NCBI GenBank assembly: GCA_964347345.1
Contig: CAYFYB010000043.1
Location: forward strand, 1-8,418
From: JAJISG01 sp964347345
GTDB taxonomy: Archaea; Thermoplasmatota; Thermoplasmata; RBG-16-68-12; JAJISG01
Reading direction: 5' to 3'
DNA length: 8,418 nt
Below the pieces are notes generated by a model. That model was not told the origin of the DNA and did no database searches. It saw only the letters and a list, made by a program, of their open reading frames with translations. The position numbers and the translations under genes were made by a program. Below are positions 1 to 6,700 of the stretch, piece after piece; positions within the stretch are counted from its first letter, which is position 1, and every line of letters begins with the position of its first letter.

Positions 1-721
1 GCTCGCTCACGTTGATCTCAAGACCGAACCTCTCCTCCAAGCCCTTGACCATGCCCACGTTTCTCGACACTCCTCCGGTGAAGGTGACCTCAGGCTCGAT
101 GCCTATCCGGCGGACCAGGGCGATGGTCCTCCCTGAAATGGCGTTGTGAACCCCCCTCAGGATGTCCCCCACCTTCTCACCCCGGGCCAGGTGGGATATG
201 ATCTCGGACTCGACGAAGACAGTGCACACGTTGGTGATACGAATTGGATTCTCCGAGCGGAGGGATACGGGGCCTATGTCGTCCAGGCCCAGATCGAGGA
301 CAGAGGCCGCATTCTCCAGGAAACGGCCCGTCCCCGCGGCGCACTTGTCGTTCATGCAGAAGTCCAGGACCTCGCCTCGGTCGCTCACCTTGATGGCCTT
401 CGTGTCCTGACCTCCGATGTCCACCAGCGTCCGGGTCTTAGGGAATAGGAAGTGGGCTCCCCTGGCGTGGCAGCTTATCTCCGTAACCTGGGTGTCCCCG
501 AAGGCGATCTTGTAACGACCGTAGCCCGTTCCGATGACATAGCCGATATCGTCCTCCCTGATGCCGCTCGCATTCAGGGCCTCCTCGTAGGCGAGCTCCG
601 AAGCCCTGGTAACGTTCGCCCCCGTGGGCCGCAGGCTCTTTCCCACTAGCTGGCCAGCTTCGTCCAGGACCACAGCCTTTGTCGTGGTCGATCCCGCGTC
701 CACTCCCGCTACGTACATCAT
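1..721 (-). CDS. BadF/BadG/BcrA/BcrD-type ATPase (acyl-CoA dehydratase activase / benzoyl-CoA reductase ATPase subunit), 3' end cut off
   Basis: This family couples ATP hydrolysis to injection of a low-potential electron into a partner 2-hydroxyacyl-CoA dehydratase or benzoyl-CoA reductase. I translated 240 residues by hand. Visible are the ASKHA phosphate-1 loop GVDAGSTTTKA (residues 6-16), GTGYGR (84-89), ISCHARGAH (102-110), the phosphate-2 motif DIGGQDTK (121-128 by family alignment) and NDKCAAGTGRFLE. A cysteine in NDKC and one in NVCTVFVESE (about residues 147 and 186 from the first Met, counting these segments in order) match the two cysteines that hold the bridging [4Fe-4S] cluster of the HgdC-type dimer. 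A TGG-V-RN segment near the visible end is the adenosine-side motif. Family members are about 260-290 residues, so only a short tail should be missing. The start is ATGATG; the first ATG (721-719) overlaps the bcrB TGA as ATGA, which implies coupled translation. It sits where bcrA would be in a bcrCBAD order, but its short HgdC-like form leaves BcrA, BcrD or a general activase open. Confidence 0.93.
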   Translation of the reverse strand, partial: MMYVAGVDAGSTTTKAVVLDEAGQLVGKSLRPTGANVTRASELAYEEALNASGIREDDIGYVIGTGYGRYKIAFGDTQVTEISCHARGAHFLFPKTRTLVDIGGQDTKAIKVSDRGEVLDFCMNDKCAAGTGRFLENAASVLDLGLDDIGPVSLRSENPIRITNVCTVFVESEIISHLARGEKVGDILRGVHNAISGRTIALVRRIGIEPEVTFTGGVSRNVGMVKGLEERFGLEINVSE

Positions 722-1956
722 GAACCCCTCACAATCCTCTGATGCTCCAGGCTCTCGAAGAAGGCGTCCACCCGGTTCCTCAGTTGAGCCTCGGAGAAGT
801 ACCGCGGGTCCGCCAGGTCCGACTCTATCATGAGGGTCGGAATGCCGAGCTGATGGCTGAAGACCTCCCGGAAGTCGGCCTGGCCCACGGAGAAGGAGCG
901 GCAGGACTTGACGGAGTGGATGACCAGAGCATCGGCCTCGAAGTCCCTCACGTACTGGTGGAGGAGCTCGGTACGCTTCTGGAGGTTCCAGTTGGTGTAG
1001 CAGTTGATGACGTACTCTGCGATGCTCTCCATGGGCCTCGAGGGGTCGTGACGGATTCCAGTCTCGAAGAGACCGCCCACCTTGGAGTATGTGGAGGCCA
1101 CGCCCACCACTCCCCAGGCCTTGAAGAGCTCCCAGAAGGCCCTGAAGTGGGGCCAGCATGGGGGCCCTTCGTAGATGACTCGGAACTTCTCCTCCGGGAC
1201 GGGTCCTACCCCCGCCCGGCTCCTCTCGTCCATCTCCTCGATGACCACCCGGTAGTAGTCGACACAGTCCTTCGTCCCCCGGAGGACGTTGATGGGAGCC
1301 ATGAAGAAGACGGCCTCGAAGTATGAGTCGAAGGGCGAGGGGCGCCTCTGGGCCATGTCGAGGAGTTCGGCCCACAGGTCTTCCGCCTGGCGGGAGTACT
1401 CCAGAACCTCCCTCAGCTTGGCTTCGGTGAAGGCTATCCCAGTCGCCTCCTCGCAGAGAGCAACCAGGTCCCAGAGCTGCTGGGTCACGTACTCCACGTC
1501 CTGCTGGTAGCTCTCCTCGTCCCTGACGTAGGGCACGTCCAGGAGGAACATGGGGGCCTCGTAGAAGTCCGCCAGGGCCTCGAACCACTTAATGAAGGTG
1601 TTGCAGCCGGAGAAGTTGCAGACTAGGAGGTCGGGCTTCGGGATGCGGCCCAAAGGCGTCTCCCCGCCGGCCAGACAGATGCCTATGTCGTTCTTCACGT
1701 ACCCGCACACATCGGCGGAGTAGCCGATGTCCTCCGCCCGGAGGATGTTCTCGCCGGCCACCCTCTTGACGCCGCATTGAAGGGCGTTGATCTCCGGATA
1801 CACCGGCCGGAATCCGAAGGGCCTCAGGACCTCCACGACGTTGCCCGGGACGAACATGTAAGCCACGGGGCCATCCTCCCCCTCCAGGCTGCGATAGTAG
1901 GCCGTCATCAGGTCCCGCTGCACGACCTTTCCGGCATCCTTGTGCTTCAGCTCCAT
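718..1956 (-). CDS. bcrB: Benzoyl-CoA reductase subunit B-like protein (2-hydroxyacyl-CoA dehydratase D-component family)
   Basis: This 412-residue protein is probably one of the two subunits that bind [4Fe-4S] clusters and form the catalytic part of class I benzoyl-CoA reductase, which reduces the aromatic ring of benzoyl-CoA to a cyclic diene. Motifs resembling BcrB/BadE as I remember them occur in order: FVPGN (35-39), DVCGYVKNDIG (82-92), SGCNTFIKWFE (116-126), RPSPFDSYF (205-213), RGTKDCVDYY (226-235), EGPPCWPHFR (263-272), SKVGGLF (291-297), IRHDP (301-305), SVKSCRSFSVGQ (348-359) and DPRYFS (383-388). Cys84, Cys118 and Cys352 are the likely cluster ligands, the pattern known for this superfamily. 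Length is close to known BcrB (about 430). The ATG at 1956 follows a GAGGTGG Shine-Dalgarno that overlaps the bcrC stop codon, nine bases away, so the two are co-translated. A 2-hydroxyacyl-CoA dehydratase beta subunit is the alternative, but the EGPP, SKVGG and DPRYFS blocks favour BcrB. The true substrate could be another aryl-CoA. Confidence 0.93.
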   Translation of the reverse strand: MELKHKDAGKVVQRDLMTAYYRSLEGEDGPVAYMFVPGNVVEVLRPFGFRPVYPEINALQCGVKRVAGENILRAEDIGYSADVCGYVKNDIGICLAGGETPLGRIPKPDLLVCNFSGCNTFIKWFEALADFYEAPMFLLDVPYVRDEESYQQDVEYVTQQLWDLVALCEEATGIAFTEAKLREVLEYSRQAEDLWAELLDMAQRRPSPFDSYFEAVFFMAPINVLRGTKDCVDYYRVVIEEMDERSRAGVGPVPEEKFRVIYEGPPCWPHFRAFWELFKAWGVVGVASTYSKVGGLFETGIRHDPSRPMESIAEYVINCYTNWNLQKRTELLHQYVRDFEADALVIHSVKSCRSFSVGQADFREVFSHQLGIPTLMIESDLADPRYFSEAQLRNRVDAFFESLEHQRIVRGS

Positions 1957-1965
1957 CTACCCACC

Positions 1966-3126
1966 TCATGCGAAGAGGATGGACTCCACGAAGGTCTCCA
2001 CCTGCATCTTGGCGGTCTCGAAGGCGCTCATCTTCTCCTCGTACTCCAAGTGGAGATATGGTATCCCAGCGGCCTCCAGGGCCTCCTTGTAGAGGACGTA
2101 GTCGTAGAGGGCAGGCTCACAGAACTTGGCGGTGCAGAAGAGGACGCCCTCCGCCTTCGCATGGCCAAGCCAGTCCATGATGGCCTCCCTCCGCCGCTTC
2201 CTCGGAAAGCTGACGGATGAGAGGTGGGCCCTCTCGATGTAGGCCTGGGCCAGAGCCTCCAGAGGCTTGCCGTTCTCAGGAATCTCGGAGGAGTACCAGC
2301 GATAGCCTCGAAGCAGCTCGTCATCCACCACGTAACAGCCTGCCTCCTCGATGACCCTCAGCAGCTCCAGGGGAGGCTGCTCGCAGAAGGGCCCTAGGAG
2401 AAGGACCCGGATGTTATCCCTTGCCTTGGTTGTTCGATCCTCCACTTCGGCGATGACTCTCTGCAGGAGCTCGATGTGATCCTCCACTGGCATGTGGGCT
2501 GCGGCCCGGACCAGTACATAGGCTTCCCAGGCGGGTAGAAGCCAAGGGGTTTCCCGCCTGATCCTGTAAGCCCTCTGAAGCAGCTGCCTCTGTTGGTTGT
2601 ACACCTCAATGCTCCTGGAGAGGCTGCTATCGTCCGACGTCCGTCCCGTAAGCCGCTCGAGACGCTTTTTGAACCTCCCTAGCTCCCCTTGCAGGAAGAC
2701 TAAGGCGGATTTTGAGGTGACATTCTGCGGAAGGTGGAGGTACTCCACCATCATATCGGGGAAGTTCCTCTTCCAAACACCAGACAGGTTGCGGGCGACG
2801 TCGCATATGTCCGTGAAGACCATGCCGTCAAGCTGCTTTAGCCGTTCCGTGAGACCCAGCTCCAGGGTGCTGCGGGCAACGGAACACACGAAGGACTGAA
2901 CTCTGGAATCAGCGTAGTCCACGTCGAGGAGACCCCAGGCTCCCATGACGCCCACGGGTAGAGCCCCCGCCGCATGGATGATCTCCTGAGGGGCGTATAC
3001 AGGAAAATGGCCGATGGCCTTGCCACCGGTCTCCTCCCTCCATTGTCTGAGATACCCGAAGGATAGGTCCTCAGCCAACCCCCTCGCAGATTCGATGGGA
3101 GCACGTCTCAGGGAAGCGGCTGTCAC
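1966..3126 (-). CDS. bcrC: Benzoyl-CoA reductase subunit C-like protein (2-hydroxyacyl-CoA dehydratase D-component family)
   Basis: This 386-residue protein is the predicted second [4Fe-4S] subunit pairing with the downstream BcrB-like protein. Hallmarks in order are GHFPVYAPQEIIHAAGALPVG (39-59), CSVARSTLELGL (81-92), DICDVARNLSGVWKRNFP (106-123), MPVEDH (212-217), FCEQPPLELL (247-256), AGCYVVDDELL (262-272) and a C-terminal KFCEPALYDY (334-343). Cys81, Cys108 and Cys336 fit the three cluster ligands of the family; Cys248, Cys264 and Cys331 are extra. Length matches known BcrC/BadD (about 380). The start is GTG at 3126-3124: an in-frame TAG lies roughly ten codons further upstream with no ATG between, and no Met occurs early in the reading frame. 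No Shine-Dalgarno precedes it, so a leaderless or very short-leader transcript is likely. It is the first gene of the leftward operon and carries the promoter and operator candidates listed at 3130-3163. A dehydratase subunit is the alternative role. Confidence 0.93.
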   Translation of the reverse strand: MTAASLRRAPIESARGLAEDLSFGYLRQWREETGGKAIGHFPVYAPQEIIHAAGALPVGVMGAWGLLDVDYADSRVQSFVCSVARSTLELGLTERLKQLDGMVFTDICDVARNLSGVWKRNFPDMMVEYLHLPQNVTSKSALVFLQGELGRFKKRLERLTGRTSDDSSLSRSIEVYNQQRQLLQRAYRIRRETPWLLPAWEAYVLVRAAAHMPVEDHIELLQRVIAEVEDRTTKARDNIRVLLLGPFCEQPPLELLRVIEEAGCYVVDDELLRGYRWYSSEIPENGKPLEALAQAYIERAHLSSVSFPRKRRREAIMDWLGHAKAEGVLFCTAKFCEPALYDYVLYKEALEAAGIPYLHLEYEEKMSAFETAKMQVETFVESILFA

Positions 3127-3129
3127 GGT

Positions 3130-3155
3130 TACAATACCATTATATTGTAGCTACA
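3130..3155. promoter_or_regulatory. Candidate operator: overlapping inverted repeats beside the bcrC start
   Basis: A perfect 7-base inverted repeat, TACAATA (3130-3136) and TATTGTA (3143-3149) separated by six bases, is followed by and overlaps a perfect 10-base palindrome TGTAGCTACA (3146-3155). The site lies three bases ahead of the bcrC GTG codon, between that codon and the leftward TATA candidate, so a bound protein would cover the predicted transcription start and block initiation. The bound regulator is not in the window. Function is inferred from position and symmetry only. Confidence 0.45.
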
Positions 3156-3163
3156 TCATAAAA
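3156..3163 (-). promoter_or_regulatory. Candidate TATA box for the bcr operon
   Basis: Read leftwards the segment is TTTTATGA, an imperfect archaeal TATA box centred about 33 bases ahead of the bcrC GTG. With the usual spacing of about 26 bases the start point would fall near 3134, giving a leader of only about eight bases, in keeping with the missing Shine-Dalgarno site. An alternative A/T-rich stretch (AATATAAT, 3140-3147) is closer than is normal. Confidence 0.35.
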
Positions 3164-3210
3164 CTATCTAATACGGCGTTATGAAGGCGCTCACAGTTTG
3201 GAGTTCGGAT

Positions 3211-3225
3211 AAGCTTAAATATTTA
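3211..3225 (+). promoter_or_regulatory. Archaeal TATA box (with purine-rich BRE) for the NCS1 permease operon
   Basis: TTAAATATTTA at 3215-3225, preceded by AAGC and a purine-rich GGATAAG, is a good match to archaeal BRE/TATA elements. Its centre is about 36 bases ahead of the ATG at 3256, so transcription should begin near 3244-3248, leaving a leader of roughly ten bases that still contains the AAGGGG ribosome-binding site (3245-3250). The box lies downstream of the ATG at 3181, which argues against that codon as the start. Confidence 0.65.
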
Positions 3226-3255
3226 GCGTTAATTCGGGGCGTGCAAGGGGATAAC

Positions 3256-4701
3256 ATGGCTCAAGGGGAGGGAGCTGAAGTAGGTGCTGCCGAGTTTGAG
3301 GATGTCGCTGGAGATTTTGCCGTTGTGCCTGTTCCTAAGGAACAGAGACGCACCCTACTGAACCTGTTCTTCGTCTACTCGGGTGTCGTGGCGGTAATCG
3401 CTGCGTTCTTCGGCGGCGGGGCTGTAGGAAGGTGGCTGGCCTTTGAGGACATGGTCCTGGCCATCTTTATCGGGGCCATCATCCTTGCAATCATAGGAGG
3501 ACTGACGGGCTACATAGGTGCCAGCACCGGCTGCTCCACATACGTGAACACGCGCTACGCCTTCGGTCGGGTAGGTTCTTGGATCGTTGGTGTGGCCCTC
3601 ATCACAATCACCACGGGCATCGGCTGGTTCGCCTTTGAGACCTGGCTTTTCGGCGTCATCATTAACGTCATCGGTCCTGTCACGGGCACCGCCATAGACA
3701 ACCTCTGGACGATCGGGACCGCCGCGATATGGGGCGGAATACTGATGATGATTACAGCTGCCGTCGGGTACCGAGGCCTCTCCTACCTGAGCTACATCAC
3801 CGTCCCCGGCTTCGTCCTCCTATCCATCATAGGAATATGGGCCGCGGTGGAGGGTGCTGGGGGCCTGGAAGCCATCTCAACGGCGGTACCGGCCACGCCG
3901 GCGCCTCTGACCGTGGGCATCACCGGGACGGTGGGCACCTACATCGCCGGCGCCATCATCACCTCTGACATCGCCCGCTTCGCTCGCCGCTCCGCCGATG
4001 GTTCCATTGCCTGGATGGTGCAGGTCCTCACCCTCTTCCCCCTCCTCATGATTGGTGGCGGCGTAATGGTACTCCTCACGGGGACGGAGAACCCCGCCAT
4101 CGCCATGGCAGCGGCCGGCATGGGCATAGGCGTCTTCCTGATGGCCATCACTGGGCAATGGACGACCAACGACAACAACCTCTACAGCGGGGCCCTGGCC
4201 ATCAGCAACTTCACCAGGTGGAAGAAGGCCTACATAACCATCGCCATCGGCATCATCGGCACGGGATACGCGGCCTACATCGGCTTCACGGCCTTCGGCA
4301 GCTTTGAGCCCTTCCAGAACTTCATCGTAACCCTGGGCAGCATTCTACCGGCCATGGCAGGGGTGTACATCGCGGACTTTTACGTCGTCCAGCCCCTGGT
4401 CAATGGGAAGCGAGACCCGAAAGCCAGGTACAACTTCAGACCCGGGGCGAAGATTCCGGAGGTCAACGTGGCGGGGGTCATAGCTCTAGTCATCGGGGCC
4501 TCGATTGGAGGCATCATATCTGAAATCGCTCTGGCCAATGTGGTCGCGGGGGTGCCGGTCCTGAAGGATGTCTTCTCCATAGGGGCGATCAATGCCCTGG
4601 TGGTCGCCATACTGGCATACCTGGCCATCGTGGGCCTCTGCAAAGCGGCGAAGATCAGCTACACGGCCGGGGTATTCACTCAGAGCCGAACGGGCCTGTG
4701 A
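3256..4701 (+). CDS. NCS1-family permease (CodB-like cytosine/purine/hydantoin transporter)
   Basis: This is a predicted secondary transporter of the nucleobase:cation symporter-1 family, which imports cytosine, purines, allantoin or hydantoins across the cytoplasmic membrane with a cation. From Met at 3256 it is 481 residues, close to the family norm, with about twelve hydrophobic helices. Family-type segments are DFAVVPVPKEQRR (20-32), the glycine-rich first helices, SDIARF (237-242), WTTNDNNLYSGALAISN (302-318), as in CodB-type members, and PAMAGVYIADFYV (365-377). The reading frame is open back to 3181, but I chose 3256 because an AAGGGG site lies five bases upstream and the TATA box lies inside the extension. 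It is followed after nine bases by a small membrane protein in the same operon, and it faces the HyuA/DUF917 operon. This context suggests a hydantoin-like or pyrimidine-like substrate, but the substrate cannot be read from the sequence. Confidence 0.92.
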   Translation: MAQGEGAEVGAAEFEDVAGDFAVVPVPKEQRRTLLNLFFVYSGVVAVIAAFFGGGAVGRWLAFEDMVLAIFIGAIILAIIGGLTGYIGASTGCSTYVNTRYAFGRVGSWIVGVALITITTGIGWFAFETWLFGVIINVIGPVTGTAIDNLWTIGTAAIWGGILMMITAAVGYRGLSYLSYITVPGFVLLSIIGIWAAVEGAGGLEAISTAVPATPAPLTVGITGTVGTYIAGAIITSDIARFARRSADGSIAWMVQVLTLFPLLMIGGGVMVLLTGTENPAIAMAAAGMGIGVFLMAITGQWTTNDNNLYSGALAISNFTRWKKAYITIAIGIIGTGYAAYIGFTAFGSFEPFQNFIVTLGSILPAMAGVYIADFYVVQPLVNGKRDPKARYNFRPGAKIPEVNVAGVIALVIGASIGGIISEIALANVVAGVPVLKDVFSIGAINALVVAILAYLAIVGLCKAAKISYTAGVFTQSRTGL

Positions 4702-4710
4702 GGTGATGAA

Positions 4711-5109
4711 ATGGTCTCAGAACAAGTGAGAAGGCGGAACGTGGCCTTCCTTGGCGTGACGGTGCTCCTTAGCTTGATCATCGTGATCCTCGGCTTCCTG
4801 TCGGCGGACGGAAGGACCCAGTTCTTCTACGTGCTGGCGGGACTCCCCATCCTGGTGGCCGCTCTGATAGGAATCGCGAGGGTCAGGATGGCCGCCGACG
4901 ACCGAACTCTGGGGGCAAGGAGCATACAGCACAACTGGATCACCCTCTCTGTCGCCCTGGCGCTCCTCTCCCTAGTGCCCGCGGAGTTCTTCCTGACGAG
5001 CATGCTGGTCAGGGCCGCGGCGGGCGTTCTGGCTGGAATCCTAGTCTTAGCCTCCGCTTACCTACTGCTGAACACGAAGAAGGCTACTGGAGTAGATCTG
5101 TCGATCTAG
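4711..5109 (+). CDS. Small four-helix membrane protein of unknown family
   Basis: I do not recognise this 132-residue protein. It has a positively charged N-terminus (RRR at 7-9, probably cytoplasmic) and four hydrophobic stretches, about 11-31, 37-57, 75-95 and 98-120, with a charged loop (RVRMAADDR, 57-65) between the second and third helices and a short tail with two lysines. There is no cysteine, no signal peptide cleavage site and no catalytic motif. Its GGTGATG ribosome-binding site (4702-4708) directly abuts the stop codon of the NCS1 permease, so the two are almost certainly expressed together. By position it could be an accessory or stabilising partner of the permease; that is inference only. 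The long hydrophobic frame, the strong ribosome-binding site and the operon position support a real gene. Confidence 0.8.
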   Translation: MVSEQVRRRNVAFLGVTVLLSLIIVILGFLSADGRTQFFYVLAGLPILVAALIGIARVRMAADDRTLGARSIQHNWITLSVALALLSLVPAEFFLTSMLVRAAAGVLAGILVLASAYLLLNTKKATGVDLSI

Positions 5110-5120
5110 CCCACAGATCT
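5094..5120. terminator. Hairpin at the convergent junction, possible bidirectional terminator
   Basis: AGATCTGT (5094-5101) and ACAGATCT (5113-5120) form a perfect 8-base stem with an 11-base loop. It spans the stop codon of the small membrane protein and the 37-base gap before the end of the HyuA-like gene, which is where transcripts from both sides meet. No T-rich tract follows on either strand, which archaeal terminators usually have, so the role is uncertain. Confidence 0.35.
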
Positions 5121-5146
5121 CGCGCCCACAACACTGCAGCAGGGTC

Positions 5147-6700
5147 TCACAGGTGCAGGTCTCCCACCGCTTTGGCTCTGATCCTCACAGCATTGCCTGG
5201 CAAGTAAGCCAGCGGAATCTCTTCCAGCTCCACTAAGTCAACCGTGTCGGGGTTCGCCCCTGCCTTCACGGCCTCGCGCCTCACCATCTCCTTCGCCTGG
5301 TCCAGGGCCTCCTCCCTGGTCATCTTCTCCAGAGTGAAGATCCGGTCAACTTCCCCACCTACCTGGGCTATGGCGGCCCCGATGGCGTTGGCCACCTCGA
5401 AATCCTGGGGCCTGAAAACCTTCGACGCTCCCAGGAGCCTTTCCGGGAGGATGATGCTTCCGCCGCCGACGAGGACAACAGGAATGGGTTCTGGACTGGT
5501 CTTCATCCTGTCAATCCCCGCCTCAACCATGGCCGTCGCCCTCCGATCTGCGGCTTCCACCAGGGACTTGTTCAGCCGTTGGGTGGCCTCAGCATTACCA
5601 AGGGAGTATCGGCCCACGGCAATGCAGACGTCGGTCATAGTGGTAGTGCCCCCTCCAAAGATGAGGGCCTCCTTGGTGATGCGGTACCCCACGCTCCTGG
5701 GGCCCACCTGAGCCTCCCCGTCGACCCCCTTCACGATGGTCCCGCCACCGAGGGCGAGGGAGACCAGGTCGGGCATCCTGAAGTTCGTCTTCACACCGCC
5801 CAGCTCCACCGCAACGCCCGACTGCCTGGGGAAGCCGTTGACCAAGATGCCGACGTCCGTGGTGGTCCCCCCGACATCGACCACGACGGCGTCCATTATC
5901 TTCGACAGGAAGGCGGCTCCGCGGAGACTGTTGGTGGGTCCCGAGGCGATGGTGAGGACGGGGTAGTTGAGGGCATACTCGGCAGACATGAGGGTCCCGT
6001 CGTTCTGGGTAAGGAAGAGACTCGCCTTGATGCCTTCCTGCTTGAGGGCGGTGCTGAAGGCGTTCACTGCCCTGCGGGCGACATCGATGACGGCTGCATT
6101 CAGGACGGCCGCGTTCTCCCTCTCCAGGAGTCCGATGCTCCCTATCTGGTGGGAGAGCGTGAGGAGGGCATCGGGCCACTCCTCCCTCACGATCTCCGCC
6201 GCCCTTGCTTCGTGATTGGCGTTCACCGGGGAGAAGACACCGGCCAGGGCCAGGGAGCGGACCCCCTTGGACCTCAGCTCCTCCACGGCTTCCGCGACCC
6301 CCTTCTCATCCAGGGGCATGATCTCGCGACCATCGTACTCATGCCCGCCCTGGACGATGGACGTGTGACCGCCAATCATCTCCACCAAGTCCTCGGGCCA
6401 GGAGGCTAGAGGTGTAATGGCCAGGGTCGCCGGCCTCGCCAGGCGGATGATGCCGACGGGAGTCAGGTCCTTCCGCTCGGCGATGGCGTTGGTGCAGTGG
6501 GTCGTCCCCAGCATGGCATAACCGATGCGGCCCGTTGGCTCATCCAAGGCTTCGACGACGAGCTTGATGGCGGTCTCGATGCCCGTGGTGACGTCCTCCG
6601 TTGTCGGTGTCTTCGCCCTTGCCAGGAGCCTGTTCTTCTCGTCCAGCACCACGGCGTCTGTGTTGGTGCCCCCCACGTCGATTCCCAGTCGATAGACCAT
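5147..6700 (-). CDS. Hydantoinase/oxoprolinase family protein (short HyuA-like, DUF917-associated)
   Basis: This is a member of the ATP-dependent hydantoinase A/5-oxoprolinase family, an ASKHA-fold group whose known members couple ATP hydrolysis to cleavage of an amide bond in a small cyclic compound. Counting from the GTG, it has the phosphate-1 motif GIDVGGTNTDA (7-17), GTTHCTNAI (66-74), GVFSP (155-159), IASGPTNSLRGAAF (252-265), the phosphate-2 motif VDVGGTTTDVG (275-285), LGGGT (318-322), VLVGGGSIILP (410-420) and ANAIGAAIAQVGGEVDR (438-454). At about 517 residues it belongs to the short branch; no HyuB subunit lies beside it. The frame could open at GTG 6703, but I prefer ATG 6700, which overlaps the stop of the DUF917 gene as TGATG and follows GGGGAGG at a good distance. 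The two genes are probably translationally coupled. The substrate is unknown; a hydantoin or thiohydantoin is a reasonable guess given the neighbours. Confidence 0.92.
   Translation of the reverse strand: MVYRLGIDVGGTNTDAVVLDEKNRLLARAKTPTTEDVTTGIETAIKLVVEALDEPTGRIGYAMLGTTHCTNAIAERKDLTPVGIIRLARPATLAITPLASWPEDLVEMIGGHTSIVQGGHEYDGREIMPLDEKGVAEAVEELRSKGVRSLALAGVFSPVNANHEARAAEIVREEWPDALLTLSHQIGSIGLLERENAAVLNAAVIDVARRAVNAFSTALKQEGIKASLFLTQNDGTLMSAEYALNYPVLTIASGPTNSLRGAAFLSKIMDAVVVDVGGTTTDVGILVNGFPRQSGVAVELGGVKTNFRMPDLVSLALGGGTIVKGVDGEAQVGPRSVGYRITKEALIFGGGTTTMTDVCIAVGRYSLGNAEATQRLNKSLVEAADRRATAMVEAGIDRMKTSPEPIPVVLVGGGSIILPERLLGASKVFRPQDFEVANAIGAAIAQVGGEVDRIFTLEKMTREEALDQAKEMVRREAVKAGANPDTVDLVELEEIPLAYLPGNAVRIRAKAVGDLHL

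Noticed and set aside
742..1326. A 194-codon open frame on the plus strand
   Set aside because: Antisense shadow of bcrB, rich in His, Gly, Glu and Val as expected from reversed codons, with no recognisable motif.
1777..2220. A 147-codon plus-strand frame spanning the bcrC/bcrB junction
   Set aside because: Antisense to two well-supported genes, with biased composition typical of a shadow frame.
718..3126. Reading the two large subunits as 2-hydroxyglutaryl-CoA dehydratase (HgdA/HgdB)
   Set aside because: Shared fold and cysteines allow it, but the FCEQPPLELL and AGCYVVDDEL blocks in one subunit and EGPP, SKVGG and DPRYFS in the other fit BcrC and BcrB better, and the gene order is that of bcr operons. 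Kept as the main alternative.
3181..3255. N-terminal extension of the NCS1 permease from ATG 3181
   Set aside because: The segment contains the TATA box and lies ahead of the predicted transcript start; there is a better ATG with a ribosome-binding site at 3256.
5579..6409. A 276-codon open frame on the plus strand
   Set aside because: It lies wholly antisense to the HyuA-like gene, which has clear family motifs; the frame is a by-product of G+C-rich codon use, and its protein is low in hydrophobic order and matches nothing I know.
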